Shown here piece by piece: positions 1 to 10,086 of a stretch of DNA of 64,000 bases; position 1 is the first letter of the stretch; each line of letters begins with the position of its first letter. The position numbers and the translations under genes were made by a program. The notes beneath the pieces are model-generated. The model had not been told where the DNA came from. It was given only the letters and a program-made list of their open reading frames with translations, and searched no databases. The stretch spans positions 1-64,000 of the forward strand of contig JAPLTG010000013.1 in NCBI GenBank assembly GCA_026398255.1, read 5' to 3'. The DNA comes from Verrucomicrobiota bacterium (GTDB lineage Bacteria; Verrucomicrobiota; Verrucomicrobiia; Chthoniobacterales; Terrimicrobiaceae).

Positions 1-170
1 CATTATCGAACCTTTGGACCTTCGGCCACTCGCGTGTGTTGCAGGCACTCGCGGGTTCCGCCAAGGACATTGGATCAATCATTTCGGCTTGCCCAGCGCT
101 GGTTGCTACATGACTTCATACCGTCACGAATCCCCGCGAATAAAAAACCAGGGCAACCAGCGCCTATCCC

Positions 171-197
171 CATTCGCGACCATTCGCGTTATTCGCG
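171..197. repeat. Phased ATTCGCG direct repeats
   Basis: Three copies of ATTCGCG lie at 172, 182 and 191, about one helical turn apart, with an inverted copy (CGCGAAT) at 135-141. No coding sequence is convincing between 1 and 239. The repeats may be a degenerate dispersed element or a protein-binding region downstream of the toxin-antitoxin pair. Function unknown. Confidence 0.4.
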
Positions 198-239
198 GGC
201 AGAATTTCCGCTTTCCACTTCCCCTCCGCGCCCTCGCTT

Positions 240-470
240 TCAACCGAATTTTTCCGCCAAGCTCATTTTAATCAGGCTCTGATAGGGGATATCATTGCGG
301 TTCGCCTCCCGCCGGATGCTATTCAGCAACGCCACTGGCATCCGCAGGGAAATGGTCTCTGTGGAAAATTTCAGGTTTGGCATCGACACCTTCTCCGCCC
401 CGGACAAATCCAAATGGTCAGTGCTGGCGCTATCTTCCTTCACGACCTGCTTATTTTTAATCGAGCGCAT
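240..470 (-). CDS. BrnA/CopG-type antitoxin of a BrnT toxin
   Basis: A 76-residue protein whose C-terminal half (from about residue 38: TETISLRMP, then ALLNSIRREANRNDIPYQSLI) reads as a ribbon-helix-helix DNA-binding motif of the CopG/BrnA kind. It lies immediately downstream of, and overlaps by 14 bases, a BrnT-like toxin gene, the usual toxin-first order of brnTA loci. In the family the antitoxin binds BrnT and represses the shared promoter. The N-terminal 35 residues are charged and unremarkable. The family call rests on the motif plus the neighbour. Confidence 0.75.
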   Translation of the reverse strand: MRSIKNKQVVKEDSASTDHLDLSGAEKVSMPNLKFSTETISLRMPVALLNSIRREANRNDIPYQSLIKMSLAEKFG

Positions 471-750
471 AGTGTTTCCTTTCTCTTTTGTTCATCGGCC
501 TTGCCGAAATCACCCGCAACAAATTTTCCCGCACCGTGAATGTGACGCTTAGCAAACGATCTTGGTTGGATCGACCGAATGCATGCCAACGATCCTCAGC
601 TTGCGAGTGTCTCTCATCGTTAAGAATAAGGATTTCTGATTGGGCAAAAATAGATTCCGCCTCTTCACAAGAGATCCCATGCTTATCCACATTCTTCAGG
701 GCATTCCCGGAATCCCACTCGAAACCGACGATCTGCGACCAATCAATCAC
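457..750 (-). CDS. BrnT family toxin (putative ribonuclease)
   Basis: About 97 residues from a GTG at 750; an in-frame GTG at 780 would add 10 residues. The shorter start fits the family N-terminus (IDWSQIVGFEWD). Characteristic BrnT features are FEWD followed by N..KHGIS near the N-terminus, the central W.A.G.S fragment (RWHAFGRS), and the C-terminal RVISAR and ERKHY. BrnT toxins are RelE-fold ribonucleases neutralised by BrnA. The overlap with the downstream antitoxin gene suggests coupled translation. The AT-rich, partly palindromic stretch 758-778 (two TATAC/GTATA half-sites) is a plausible promoter/operator. Confidence 0.8.
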   Translation of the reverse strand: MIDWSQIVGFEWDSGNALKNVDKHGISCEEAESIFAQSEILILNDERHSQAEDRWHAFGRSNQDRLLSVTFTVRENLLRVISARPMNKRERKHYALD

Positions 751-757
751 ACAAGAA

Positions 758-778
758 TTGTATACTGCATAAATATAC
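758..778 (-). promoter_or_regulatory. Possible brnTA promoter/operator
   Basis: An AT-rich patch in an otherwise GC-richer region, containing GTATAC and TATAC half-sites as an imperfect inverted repeat just upstream of the preferred toxin start. TATATT or TATACA on the minus strand could be a -10 box. RHH antitoxins typically bind such palindromes for autoregulation. This is inference only. Confidence 0.3.
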
Positions 779-883
779 ACTCAAGAGTTTTTTTGATTGT
801 TCAAAGCCTCGCGCCGAGCCGCCAAGGCGGAGGTTAGAGTCGGCACCCCGCTGCCGACTTCCGGACTAAAAACTCACACGACC

Positions 884-959
884 CCGGCGGCTCTGCAGGA
901 GGGCTTGAAACGGCGTTGCGCGCCTTAGACTTGGGGCATCTCGGTGATCTGCCCCTACC
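884..959 (-). repeat. Dispersed repeat family A, copy 1 (inverted)
   Basis: On the minus strand this reads GGTAGGGGC, a G/C-rich core, GGCGC, and CTCC(C/T)GCAGAGCCGCC. That matches the order and spacing of the copies at 10869-10960 and 48865-48950, with several substitutions. The gap between the toxin gene and the AraC gene (781-1163) holds this element and nothing else I can support. Confidence 0.55.
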
Positions 960-1163
960 CAGGGGAACGGAGTGGGAGCGGTTAGTCATGTCCCGGGGAA
1001 GCGCGAGCTAGAACAAACGAACTATAGACGAGAGGGCCGCAAATCATGATTTTCAAAAAAATCCTCATCTTCGTGCATTTGTCCGCTTATCCCCAAGCCG
1101 CAACTCCCTCCGGCTTGTGCCTCGTTGGATGTTGCTGCACCGTGATCTTCTTTTGAAAATCCC

Positions 1164-2090
1164 ATGATTGAAGATTTGAAGCTCCGCGGAAAATATGGCG
1201 GATTTCTTTTTCTCGCGGATGCCCAACGCGGAATTCCTTGGTTGAAGACCCATCAGCACGCGGAGCTCGAGATCAACTTGGTGGCTCGCGGTTCGGTGAC
1301 CTATGTCATCGGCAAGAGCAGTTACACATTTTACCAAGGGGAATGCGTGTGGCTATTTCCCGGTCAGCCGCACCGATGCATCGATCGCACGGCAGATGCG
1401 CTTTACTATGTTGCGCAATTCAAGCCTTCCTTGATCGCCCGAAGTTGCCATCAGGAAAAAAATGCCATTCTAAAAAAACCCCGCCCTCCGAAAAATGCCG
1501 TTCTTCACACCATTCTGCCTCCGGTGAAGTTTGGGTTGCTCCGGGGCATCATGGATTCTCTTCTCGAGGAGGGGCTCGATGCCGACACATTGAACCGCGA
1601 GGTCGGCTACGGGATTTCGCCCGGCTTTCGCTACGAACACCCGAATCCGGATTTGCTCAATGCAGGCCTCGCTCACTTCCTGCAGTTGGCTTGGGATTGT
1701 CAATTGGCCTCCGCGACCAAGCAGCGCGCCACCCCGTTGCATCCAGCCGTCCTGAAGGCGCTCGATCTCTTGAAAAAAGAATCCGAGTTCGAGTGTCTCG
1801 AGAAATTGGCCCATGAGTGCGGTGCGAGTGCCACCTACCTGAGCCGGACATTCAAACAACAGGTCGGAGTGCCCATCAACCGCTACCGAAACACCATGCG
1901 GCTCGAGAGGTTTTGGGAAATTCGGAAAAACTCCACCCACCAAATGACGCTCTCCGAGGCTGTCTTCGCGGCAGGCTTCGGCAGCTACCCGCAATTCTCG
2001 AAAGTTCATCGTTCAATCTTCGGCCGTAGTCCGCGAGAAATTGACAACAAGCTCACCAAGCCCTCGCAATCAACGACCCAATCCCAATGA
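1164..2090 (+). CDS. AraC-family transcriptional regulator
   Basis: A 308-residue regulator. The N-terminal part has a cupin-type sugar-binding signature (HQHAELEIN..., a YTFYQGECVWLFPGQPH segment). Residues about 190-290 form a double helix-turn-helix AraC domain (LEKLAHECGASATYLSRTFKQ followed by the family tail with FGSYPQFSKVHRSIFGRSPREI). The stop codon overlaps the next start (ATGA at 2087-2090), so it is co-translated with the GH2/SGNH fusion gene. The neighbouring sugar porter, xylA and xylB make a xylose-type sugar the likely inducer, which is inference. Confidence 0.9.
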   Translation: MIEDLKLRGKYGGFLFLADAQRGIPWLKTHQHAELEINLVARGSVTYVIGKSSYTFYQGECVWLFPGQPHRCIDRTADALYYVAQFKPSLIARSCHQEKNAILKKPRPPKNAVLHTILPPVKFGLLRGIMDSLLEEGLDADTLNREVGYGISPGFRYEHPNPDLLNAGLAHFLQLAWDCQLASATKQRATPLHPAVLKALDLLKKESEFECLEKLAHECGASATYLSRTFKQQVGVPINRYRNTMRLERFWEIRKNSTHQMTLSEAVFAAGFGSYPQFSKVHRSIFGRSPREIDNKLTKPSQSTTQSQ

Positions 2091-3301
2091 AAAAAGCCGC
2101 ACTCGTTCTTTTTCTTCAGGCTTGCTGCCTGCTCCAGTTCGTTGCTCAAGCCACTCCAGATCGGCCCTTGCGGGACGAGGTGTGCCTGAATGGAGTGTGG
2201 AATCTTGAAATCGAGGGCGTCGAGAAGCCGGCACAGGTGCGCGTGCCGGGATCTTTTGCAGGACAGGACGAGCTTTGGGGAAAAGAGCATTGGGATGTCT
2301 GGGACTATCCGAAAGATTGGCGCACCAAGCCGGCCACCTATGTGCGCTCGATCGAGGTTCCCGAAAACCTTGGCAATCGCCGGGTCTTGATCCACATCGG
2401 CGGCGTGCGCCATGTCGTGAAGGTCTCGGTGAATGGCAAGGAGGTCGGGAATTGGTGGGACTCGTATGTGCCGTTTGAATTCGACATCACCGAGGCGGTG
2501 AAGCCCGGCGACAACGAGATTCGTATTCATGTCTCCGATGCCAAGACTTGCGGGCTTTTCGTGGACTACAATTCCAGCCGCCGAGGGATTTATCGGGATG
2601 TGTTTTTAAAATTCGTCCTCGAGGTGCGCGTGACGCCCGATCTTTTTGTGAAGACCTCGGTGCAGCGCGGAGAGATCGCCTGCGATGTGCCGGTGCGTAA
2701 TGGCACGCCAAATCCTCTGGCCGACTACCTCGTCGGCACGAATATCGGCGGAGCCAAAACAGCCGTGGCGCTGCCTCTCATGGGCTTCTTTGGAGATTCC
2801 GTCACACTCGGACTCGCCGGGCCTTTAACCCAAAAGCTCAAAGAGGTCGTGCGGATGGACAAGCCCGCTGTTCTGAGCCGTTCCACCCTTGCCGCAGGAG
2901 AGGCGAAGGCCGCCTTCGGCGATAAGAAATTCTCCCGCGTGGTGTTCACCCTCGGGGAGGCCGATCTGGATACGAAAATCTCCGACGCGGACTTCCTTAA
3001 AAATCTCGATGCGCTCTGGAAAATACTCGCCTCCTCGTCTGAAAAGCTCTACTGGATTCCTATTCCCTCTGCATTCCATGCCGACGACTCCACGTGCGCA
3101 GCTCGCGCCAAGCATCTCAATCAAATCTCGGAGCAATTCTTCGAGGGCAAGGATGTCTATAAAGTTCCCTTCATCTACGCCAAGCCCGAGGAATTGCCTC
3201 CGGGCTATGTTTCCGGCCAAGGAAAATCCTTCCAGCCTGCGGAAGCCCAAGACATCGCGGGCCGCTTGGGCGAAGCCGTGATTTCCTTTGGAGCCCAATA
3301 A
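2087..3301 (+). CDS. Secreted GH2 sugar-binding domain fused to SGNH-like domain
   Basis: A 404-residue protein with a Sec signal peptide (MKKAALVLFLQACCLLQF...). Residues about 25-185 are a jelly-roll like the glycoside hydrolase family 2 N-terminal sugar-binding domain (LNGVWNLEIEG, VRVPGSF, VSVNGKEVG, YVPFEFDITEAVKPGDNEI). The GH2 TIM barrel is absent. After a short linker, from about residue 228, comes an SGNH-hydrolase-like block I (FFGDSVT, Ser238) and a block-III-like segment (TLGEAD). The usual GxND is changed and no DxxH is visible near the C-terminus, so catalysis is doubtful. Co-translated with the AraC gene. It may bind or deacylate a xylose-containing glycan outside the cytoplasm. 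Confidence 0.65.
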   Translation: MKKAALVLFLQACCLLQFVAQATPDRPLRDEVCLNGVWNLEIEGVEKPAQVRVPGSFAGQDELWGKEHWDVWDYPKDWRTKPATYVRSIEVPENLGNRRVLIHIGGVRHVVKVSVNGKEVGNWWDSYVPFEFDITEAVKPGDNEIRIHVSDAKTCGLFVDYNSSRRGIYRDVFLKFVLEVRVTPDLFVKTSVQRGEIACDVPVRNGTPNPLADYLVGTNIGGAKTAVALPLMGFFGDSVTLGLAGPLTQKLKEVVRMDKPAVLSRSTLAAGEAKAAFGDKKFSRVVFTLGEADLDTKISDADFLKNLDALWKILASSSEKLYWIPIPSAFHADDSTCAARAKHLNQISEQFFEGKDVYKVPFIYAKPEELPPGYVSGQGKSFQPAEAQDIAGRLGEAVISFGAQ

Positions 3302-3346
3302 CTCTTACCCTCCCAAACAACCCACCACCACAACCCAACCCAACTC

Positions 3347-4744
3347 ATGAAAAAAGATACCACCAACACAGGATTCGTTATCCTGATCAGCCTCGTCGCC
3401 ACCATCGGCGGGTTTTTGTTCGGCTTCGACAGCGGAGTCATCAACGGAACGGTTGATGGCCTCAAGAAGGCCTTCAACTCCGATAGTGTCGTCACCGGCT
3501 TCAATGTCGCCTCGATGCTTCTTGGCTGCGCTGTCGGCGCGTTTTTTGCCGGAACTCTGGCCGATAAAATGGGACGCCGTGCGATCATGATTATCTCAGC
3601 GGTGTTTTTCATCGTGAGTGCTTGGGGGTCTGGCATCGCCACCGGGTCCGGGGAGTTCATCATCTACCGGGTGATCGGCGGCTTTGCCGTCGGCGCGGCC
3701 AGCGTGATCGCGCCCGCCTACATCAGCGAAGTGGCCCCTGCCAAGTATCGCGGCATGCTCTCTTCCATTCAGCAGATCGCTATCATTTCAGGCCTCTTCT
3801 GTGCTTTCCTCAGTAACTACGTCATCGCGGAAATTTCGGGAGGATCGACTCAAATGTTTGCATGGGGCTATGAGGCCTGGCGCTGGATGTTCTGGATCGA
3901 ACTCGCTCCCGCCTTTCTGTTCCTCTTTGCGCTTTTCTTTATTCCGGAAAGCCCCCGCTTCCTCGTGGCGGCTGGCAAAAACACCAAGGCTCTTTCGGTT
4001 CTGACCAGCTTGATGGGCGAAAGCGCCTCCGCCAAACTTGCCGAAATCCAAAACACGCTGACTGGATCACACCATCGTCCGCGCCTCCGCGACATTTTGG
4101 ATTCGAAGACCGGCATCCGCCCGATCGTCTGGGTCGGCGTCGGCCTTGCGGCCCTCCAGCAACTCGTCGGCATCAATGTCGTCTTTTACTACGGTGCGGT
4201 CCTCTGGCAGGCCGCTGGTTTCAGTGAGCAGGACTCCCTGCTCATCAATGTCGTGAGCGGCGGCGTGAGTATCGCCGCCTGCCTGGTGGCCACTTTTCTG
4301 GTGGACCGTATCGGCCGAAAGCCGCTCCTGCTCGTCGGATCGATCGGCATGGCGATCACTCTGGGTGTGGTGGCGTTTGTTTTTGCCACGGGCGCCCTCG
4401 GCGAAAATGGGGCTCTCAAGCTCGGCGACACCGAAGGCCTCATCGCCCTGATCGCCGCGAACCTCTATGTCGTTTTCTTCAATGCCTCCTGGGGACCCGT
4501 CATGTGGATCATGCTCGGCGAGATGTTCCCGAACCAAATCCGTGGCTCGGGATTGGCCGTCAGCGGCCTCTCCCAGTGGGTCACCAATTTTGGCATCACC
4601 ATGTTGTTTCCGATCATGCTCACCAGCATCGGCCTGGGTGGGGCCTATGGCATCTATGCCTTCTTCGCCCTCGTTTCGGCCTTCTTCGTCCTGAAATACA
4701 CCCGCGAAACCAAGGGCCTCGAACTCGAAGACATGGAGGGGTGA
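3347..4744 (+). CDS. MFS sugar:proton symporter (sugar porter family)
   Basis: A 465-residue, 12-helix transporter of the XylE/GLUT sugar-porter family. Visible signatures are GFLFGFDSGVINGT in helix 1, DKMGRR between helices 2 and 3, PESPRFLV after helix 6, QQLVGINVVFYYG in helix 7, DRIGRKPLLL between helices 8 and 9, and a RETKGLELE end matching the PETKG motif. Genomic context with xylA and xylB makes D-xylose the most likely substrate, but specificity cannot be read directly. It starts 45 bases after the preceding gene, so co-transcription is plausible. Confidence 0.88.
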   Translation: MKKDTTNTGFVILISLVATIGGFLFGFDSGVINGTVDGLKKAFNSDSVVTGFNVASMLLGCAVGAFFAGTLADKMGRRAIMIISAVFFIVSAWGSGIATGSGEFIIYRVIGGFAVGAASVIAPAYISEVAPAKYRGMLSSIQQIAIISGLFCAFLSNYVIAEISGGSTQMFAWGYEAWRWMFWIELAPAFLFLFALFFIPESPRFLVAAGKNTKALSVLTSLMGESASAKLAEIQNTLTGSHHRPRLRDILDSKTGIRPIVWVGVGLAALQQLVGINVVFYYGAVLWQAAGFSEQDSLLINVVSGGVSIAACLVATFLVDRIGRKPLLLVGSIGMAITLGVVAFVFATGALGENGALKLGDTEGLIALIAANLYVVFFNASWGPVMWIMLGEMFPNQIRGSGLAVSGLSQWVTNFGITMLFPIMLTSIGLGGAYGIYAFFALVSAFFVLKYTRETKGLELEDMEG

Positions 4745-5117
4745 AAGCGCTGAGATTCCCTCAGCCCTTGATGTCCTAATCCTAATGTCTGCCGATTTTT
4801 TTGGGCTCTTTCGAGTGGAGTGGGTGTTCAGTCGCCCGCTCCACATCGGCCGTCATCTCATAGACAACCGGTTTTTGCACCGGGGCTCTCGCTGCTCCGT
4901 TTCTTTTTCCAATCGGGTAGAAGCTCAAGCGAGCATGTCGACTCAAAAGGTGGGAGTTGTCACCCGGGGCAGGACAAAATATGAGCACTTTTTCTCACGC
5001 GATGAGAAGACGGATTCTTCAGGACATGTGATAAATTTCTTGCTCAAATTTGTCCTTCCATAACGGCATCCCAAAAAAAAGATCACCAGCCAACCCCGTT
5101 TCCAGCCACCTCAATCC
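4745..5117. other. Intergenic region, sugar locus
   Basis: A 373-base gap between the transporter and sulfatase genes. I see no convincing coding sequence, RNA gene or strong terminator. It probably holds the promoter of the sulfatase-xylA-xylB operon and sites for the AraC regulator, but none can be assigned by eye. Confidence 0.4.
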
Positions 5118-6671
5118 ATGATGACAAAACCTGCCGCTCTTCTTCTCGCCGTCGTCAGCATCATTTCCTTCGGGCCTGTGGGAATCGCGGCCGACTCCCC
5201 CAAACCTGCACAACCGAACATCCTTTTCATCCTCACCGATGATCAAGGCTATGGCGACTGGAGCATCAACGGCCACCCGCTGCTGAAGACTCCGCATGTC
5301 GACAAACTCGCCTCCGAGAGTGTGCGCCTCGAGAATTTCTATGTGAGCCCCTCGTGCTCGCCCACGCGCGCGGCGTTGCTTACCGGCATGCATGAATTTC
5401 GCAGCGGGGTGACCCATACTCAAGTGCCCCGCGAGGAACTCTGGAAAGGCGCCACCACGCTCCAGGATTTGCTAGCCACGGCGGGATACCGCAATGGCTG
5501 GATCGGAAAATGGCACCTCAGCAATAAAAAGGGATTCAATCCTCACGAACGCGGTTTCGAGTGGTGCTCCACCAATGAAGGAGGGCCAAGGGAGCACTTC
5601 GATCCCGTCATGGTGCGCAACGGAAAGAAGGAGAAAGTCTCGGGCTACCGCGAGGATATTTATTTCAACGACGCGATGGATTTCATCTCGGAGACAAAAG
5701 ACAAACCCTGGTTCCTCGGCCTCTCGACCTACTCGCCGCACGATCCCCTCGATGCGCCTGAGAAATTTGTGAAGCCGTTTCGCGGCAAAGTCACCGACGA
5801 GGAGGCCAAGTATCTCGGGATGGTCGCCAACCTCGACTACAACATCGGCCGCCTCATGGCGTTTCTCAAAAAGAAGAAACTCGATGAAAACACCATCGTC
5901 ATCCTGATGTCCGACAACGGCCAGACCTGGGGCCTCGATGTCTACAACGCCAACATGCGCGGCTGCAAAGCCACCGCCTGGCAAGGTGGGTCCCGCACCT
6001 TTTCGTTTTGGCGTTGGACCGGCCACTGGACCGCGCATCAGGTGGACAACCTCACCGCGCACCTGGATTTCCTTCCGACGCTTTGCGCCGCCGCCGGCGC
6101 GAAAATTCCCGAGAAACTGCAGCCCCAGCTCGAAGGATTCAGCCTCCTGCCCGTCCTCGAAGCCAAAGGCCCGATCGCCTGGCATGACGACCGCATTCTT
6201 TACCACCATGTCGCCCGTTGGCCCGGAGGCATGGCGGCCGACCACAAGTATGCGATGGCCGGAGTCCGCCAGGGCAATTACCTCCTCGTAAGCAGCCGCC
6301 CCTGCGAAAATCCCAAATGCAATCTGGAAACCCACGGCGACCAATGTGAAACCCTCCGGGGCGTGGAGGCAGGAAAGAAGTCGGCGGTTTATACCAAGGA
6401 AAATGCCCAATACCACTGGGGCGTCACCCCTCCCGGCCACTGGGCGCTCTTCGATGTGAAGAAGGACCCCGGCTGCCAAAACGACCTCGCGAAATCCTCC
6501 TCCAAGCGCGCCAAGAAAATGGCGGCCGCCTATGATGCTTGGTGGGACGAAATTTATCCCGTTATGGTCAAGCGCGGCGGCGACCGCGAGATCGTCTGGA
6601 GTAACTATTTCACCAAAAAAACGCCTACCCAGGCCCCTTCCAACAACCAACCCAAACAAAACAAACCATGA
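5118..6671 (+). CDS. Secreted arylsulfatase (type I, formylglycine)
   Basis: A 517-residue protein with a signal peptide (to about residue 25). The metal-binding N-terminus reads [16 protein letters not shown], and C80-S-P-T-R84 followed by AALLTG is the canonical Cys-type maturation motif in which Cys80 becomes formylglycine. GKWHL and a downstream DNG (MSDNGQTWG) are further sulfatase metal/substrate motifs. Its stop overlaps the xylA start (ATGA, 6668-6671), so desulfation is translationally coupled to xylose isomerisation. This suggests the locus handles a sulfated xylose-containing polysaccharide. No formylglycine-generating enzyme is in the window. Confidence 0.9.
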   Translation: MMTKPAALLLAVVSIISFGPVGIAADSPKPAQPNILFILTDDQGYGDWSINGHPLLKTPHVDKLASESVRLENFYVSPSCSPTRAALLTGMHEFRSGVTHTQVPREELWKGATTLQDLLATAGYRNGWIGKWHLSNKKGFNPHERGFEWCSTNEGGPREHFDPVMVRNGKKEKVSGYREDIYFNDAMDFISETKDKPWFLGLSTYSPHDPLDAPEKFVKPFRGKVTDEEAKYLGMVANLDYNIGRLMAFLKKKKLDENTIVILMSDNGQTWGLDVYNANMRGCKATAWQGGSRTFSFWRWTGHWTAHQVDNLTAHLDFLPTLCAAAGAKIPEKLQPQLEGFSLLPVLEAKGPIAWHDDRILYHHVARWPGGMAADHKYAMAGVRQGNYLLVSSRPCENPKCNLETHGDQCETLRGVEAGKKSAVYTKENAQYHWGVTPPGHWALFDVKKDPGCQNDLAKSSSKRAKKMAAAYDAWWDEIYPVMVKRGGDREIVWSNYFTKKTPTQAPSNNQPKQNKP

Positions 6672-7981
6672 GCAACCAATACTTCCCCGGAGTTCCAAAA
6701 ATCAAATTCGAGGGACCCAAATCCAAAAATCCACTCGCCTTCAAGCATTACAATCCAGATGAGTTGGTCGAAGGCAAATCCATGCGCGAGCACCTGCGCT
6801 TCGCCGCGGCCTACTGGCATGTGATGCGCAACCCGCTCGCCGATCCTTTCGGCGGTGGCACGGCGCTCATGCCGTGGGATGATGGCTCGAACTCCGTCGC
6901 CAATGCGCAAAAGCGCGTTCGAGTCTTCTTTGAATTCCTCGAAAAAATCGACATCGACTACTACTGCTTCCACGACCGCGATGTGGCCCCCGAGTGCGAC
7001 ACACTCGCCGAGTCCCACGCCGCGCTGGACGCCGTAGCAGGAACCCTCGCCGAGGAACAACAGCGCACCGGCAAGAAGCTCCTCTGGGGCACGGCCTGCC
7101 TCTTCATTCATCCGCGCTACGCCCAAGGCGGCGCGACCTCGCCAAGCCTGCCCGTTTACGCCTACGCCGCCGCGCAGGTGAAAAAAGCCATCTCGGTGAC
7201 GAAGGAACTCGGCGGTGGTGGCTATGTCTTCTGGGGTGGCCGCGAAGGCTACTCCTCGCTCTGGAACACCGACATGAAGCACGAACTCGACCAGCTCGCC
7301 GCCTTCTTCCACATGGCCGTGGCTTGGAAAAAAGAGATCGGCTTTGATGGCCCGTTCTGGATTGAGCCGAAACCCCGCGAGCCCTCCACGCATCAATACG
7401 ACTCGGACTCCGCCGCCTGCCTGAACTTCCTGCGCGAATACGGCCTGCTCGGTGAATTCGAACTCAACATCGAAACCAACCACGCCACCCTCGCCGGCCA
7501 CACGATGCGTCACGAACTCACCGTCGCCGCGAACGCCGGCAAGCTCGGTTCGATCGATGCCAACCGTGGCGACGAACTCATCGGCTGGGATACCGACCAA
7601 TTCCCGACCAATCTCTACCTCGCCACCGAGGTCATGCTGGTCGTGCTCGGGATGGGTGGACTCACCAAAGGCGGCCTCAATTTCGACGCCAAGCGCCGCC
7701 GCGAATCCCACGATCCGATCGATCTCTTCCACGCCCACATCGGCGGCATGGACACCTTCGCCCGCGGCCTCAAAGCCGCCGCCGCGATGCGTGCGGATGG
7801 CCGCATCGAGGAATTCGTGAAGAACCGCTACTCGAGCTGGGATTCCGAGCTCGGCAAAAAAGTCCTCGCCGGCAAGGCGAGCCTCGCCGAACTGGAAAAA
7901 GTCGCCCTCGCCCAGCCCGCGCCCACCCTCGCCAGCGGCGGCCAGGAATACCTCGAAAACATCGTCAACGAACTCCTGTGA
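6668..7981 (+). CDS. xylA: Xylose isomerase
   Basis: A 437-residue class II xylose isomerase (D-xylose to D-xylulose, cytoplasmic, two divalent metals). Active-site landmarks are [11 protein letters not shown] (catalytic His and Asp), [21 protein letters not shown] (metal-binding Glu and catalytic Lys), [10 protein letters not shown], and IDANRGD with GWDTDQFP. The length is normal for the family. The start overlaps the sulfatase stop and the stop overlaps the xylB GTG start, giving a tightly coupled operon. The product feeds XylB. Confidence 0.97.
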   Translation: MSNQYFPGVPKIKFEGPKSKNPLAFKHYNPDELVEGKSMREHLRFAAAYWHVMRNPLADPFGGGTALMPWDDGSNSVANAQKRVRVFFEFLEKIDIDYYCFHDRDVAPECDTLAESHAALDAVAGTLAEEQQRTGKKLLWGTACLFIHPRYAQGGATSPSLPVYAYAAAQVKKAISVTKELGGGGYVFWGGREGYSSLWNTDMKHELDQLAAFFHMAVAWKKEIGFDGPFWIEPKPREPSTHQYDSDSAACLNFLREYGLLGEFELNIETNHATLAGHTMRHELTVAANAGKLGSIDANRGDELIGWDTDQFPTNLYLATEVMLVVLGMGGLTKGGLNFDAKRRRESHDPIDLFHAHIGGMDTFARGLKAAAAMRADGRIEEFVKNRYSSWDSELGKKVLAGKASLAELEKVALAQPAPTLASGGQEYLENIVNELL

Positions 7982-9453
7982 TCACCCTCGGCATCGACTG
8001 CGGCACGCAAAGCCTGAAAACCGTCGCCCTCGATGGCGACTCCGGCCAAATCCTCGCCTCCGCCTGCAAGCCATACGGCTTGATCGAAGGCCTGCCCGCC
8101 GGCCACGCCGAGCAGGACCCGCAAATCTGGTGGGACGCCCTGCGTGAGACCGTGGGGAAAGTCCTCTCCGATCTCGGATCCAGAAAATCCGAGGTCGGCG
8201 GGATCGGCATTTCCGGTCAGCAACACGGCTTCGTGCCGCTCGATGCGAATCATCAAGTCATCCGCCCCGCCAAGCTCTGGTGCGACACTTCGACCACCGC
8301 GCAGTGCGACGAAATCCGCGCCAAACTCGGCGGTCGTGAAAAAACAATCGCCCTCGCGGGAAATGACATCCTGCCTGGCTTCACCGCGCCGAAAATTCTT
8401 TGGCTGAAACAAAACGAGCCAGCGAATTTCGCGAAGCTCGCCCATGTCGCCCTGCCGCATGATTTCCTGAACCTGCGCCTCACCGGGTCGCTGCGAATGG
8501 AATTCGGCGACGCCTCGGGCTCGGCCTTGATGGATGTCCGCACCCGCTCGTGGAGTCGCCCGGTTTGCGATGCGATCGATCAGGATCTCTTCAGCAAACT
8601 ACCGCCGCTGGCCTCCTCGCTGGAGCCCGTTGGAACGCTCCTTCCCGCCTTGGCCGAGGAATGGGGCCTTTCTTCGAAGGTCGTCGTCAGCGCCGGGGGA
8701 GGGGACAACATGATGGCCGCCATCGGCACGGGAAACACAAAGCCCGGAGTCGTCACCGCCAGCCTCGGAACCAGCGGCACGATTTTCGCCTGTTGCGACA
8801 AACCGGTCATCGACCCGCAAGGCGAGATCGCCGCCTTCTGCGACAGCGCCGACCACTGGATGCCGCTGCTCTGCACGATGAATGTCACCGTGGCCACCGA
8901 GGCGTTCCGCGCCCTCTTTGGCTGGGACCACACCCGCATGGATGCCGAGATTTCCAGTGTTCCACCAGGCGCCGATGGGCTCCTCTTTTTGCCCTACCTG
9001 CAAGGCGAGCGGACACCAAACCTCCCGCACGGTTGCGGAGTTCTGCACGGCATGACCATCTCGAATCTCACGCCCGCCCACATGGCGCGCGCGGCGATGG
9101 AGGGCGTGACGCTCGGAATGGCCTACGGCCTCCGCCGTATGGAAAGCCTCGGCCTCAAGCCGTCCGAAATTCGCCTCACCGGTGGCGGAAGCCAAAGTCC
9201 AGCCTGGCGCCAAATCCTCGCCGATGTTTTCGGTTATCCCGTCGTCACGATGGAGAGTGCCGAAGGCGCCGCGCTCGGAGCCGCCATCCAGGCCCTTCAT
9301 GCCGCCACGCCCGGCGGTTCCCTCGAGGCTCTTGCCGAGCATTGCAGCCCCGTGCGGAGTGGCAGCCGGTTGGAGCCGAAACGAGCCGATTTTTACGCCA
9401 GTCTGTTGGAACGCCAGAACACGCTCCGCAAAAAAATCATGCCTTCCCTTTGA
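7978..9453 (+). CDS. xylB: Xylulokinase
   Basis: A 491-residue FGGY-family kinase that phosphorylates D-xylulose to D-xylulose 5-phosphate for the pentose phosphate pathway. The N-terminal phosphate loop [28 protein letters not shown], the FTAPKILWL segment, a GGGDNM motif and the C-terminal [20 protein letters not shown] are all typical. Translation starts at a GTG that forms a GTGA overlap with the xylA stop. Last gene of the sugar operon. Confidence 0.96.
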   Translation: MITLGIDCGTQSLKTVALDGDSGQILASACKPYGLIEGLPAGHAEQDPQIWWDALRETVGKVLSDLGSRKSEVGGIGISGQQHGFVPLDANHQVIRPAKLWCDTSTTAQCDEIRAKLGGREKTIALAGNDILPGFTAPKILWLKQNEPANFAKLAHVALPHDFLNLRLTGSLRMEFGDASGSALMDVRTRSWSRPVCDAIDQDLFSKLPPLASSLEPVGTLLPALAEEWGLSSKVVVSAGGGDNMMAAIGTGNTKPGVVTASLGTSGTIFACCDKPVIDPQGEIAAFCDSADHWMPLLCTMNVTVATEAFRALFGWDHTRMDAEISSVPPGADGLLFLPYLQGERTPNLPHGCGVLHGMTISNLTPAHMARAAMEGVTLGMAYGLRRMESLGLKPSEIRLTGGGSQSPAWRQILADVFGYPVVTMESAEGAALGAAIQALHAATPGGSLEALAEHCSPVRSGSRLEPKRADFYASLLERQNTLRKKIMPSL

Positions 9454-9715
9454 GTCGGCGATCCGTGGAGTGTTATTTCCTGCGTGGTGGATTCAGGAGG
9501 CATGGAATTTAGATCGGTGAGGAAAAACGCGGGCTATGCAGGGCTGACACGATTCGCGGGGGGATTTCTTTGCGCTACGCCCTCCAGCGCGAAGCCGATC
9601 TGATGGGGCGCTAGGCAATCAAGGAACCCTCTGCCTTCTGCTCCTCATTTTTTCCCGCCCATAGCCGCGCTTGCCGTGTCCTTAAAAAAAACATATCCAC
9701 CGAGGACTCTCTCCG

Positions 9716-10081
9716 ATGCCAAAAAACCTCCCTGCTAACATCGTTGCCCTTGCCGCCGTGGGTTTGGCTCTTTGGATTTTCATTTCAACAGTTGGAAACA
9801 GCCGGATCCAGCAAGGCATCCAGGCGCAGCAGGATCAAATCCTCGCGCTCCAATCGGAAATCCAAACACTCCAGCAGCAATTGCAATCGCAGCAGCAGCA
9901 GATCGAAACGGCCTCGCAGTTGAATACGCAGATCGGTCCCTCGATCCTCAACGAACTCGCCTCTCTCCAGATCAAAAACAACAACATCGCCCTTTCTGTT
10001 TTCCTCCAGAAGCATGGCATTCAAGCCAACCCGCCGGCCCCGCAACCCACCCCCGTTCCCGCCACCAAACCCTCGCGCTGA
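9716..10081 (+). CDS. Membrane-anchored coiled-coil protein
   Basis: A 121-residue protein with an N-terminal hydrophobic segment (about residues 8-25, IVALAAVGLALWIFISTV), then a Gln-rich coiled coil (QQDQILALQSEIQTLQQQLQSQQQQIE, about residues 36-62) and a Pro-rich tail. The family is unknown. The next gene begins 5 bases after its stop and has the same design (anchor plus coiled coil), so the two products may form a membrane-anchored heteromer. The 262 bases upstream of it show nothing I can assign. Confidence 0.65.
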   Translation: MPKNLPANIVALAAVGLALWIFISTVGNSRIQQGIQAQQDQILALQSEIQTLQQQLQSQQQQIETASQLNTQIGPSILNELASLQIKNNNIALSVFLQKHGIQANPPAPQPTPVPATKPSR

Positions 10082-10086
10082 GAATT

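Noticed and set aside
1065-1337. 90-codon minus-strand open frame at the AraC gene start
   Set aside because: Overlaps the AraC 5' end and has low-complexity basic content; no supporting feature.
5472-6698. 408-codon minus-strand open frame opposite the sulfatase
   Set aside because: The sense frame has a complete sulfatase with the CSPTR site; the antisense translation is Gly/Val/Arg-rich without motifs.
6605-7738. 377-codon minus-strand open frame opposite xylA
   Set aside because: Antisense shadow of a clearly recognisable xylose isomerase.
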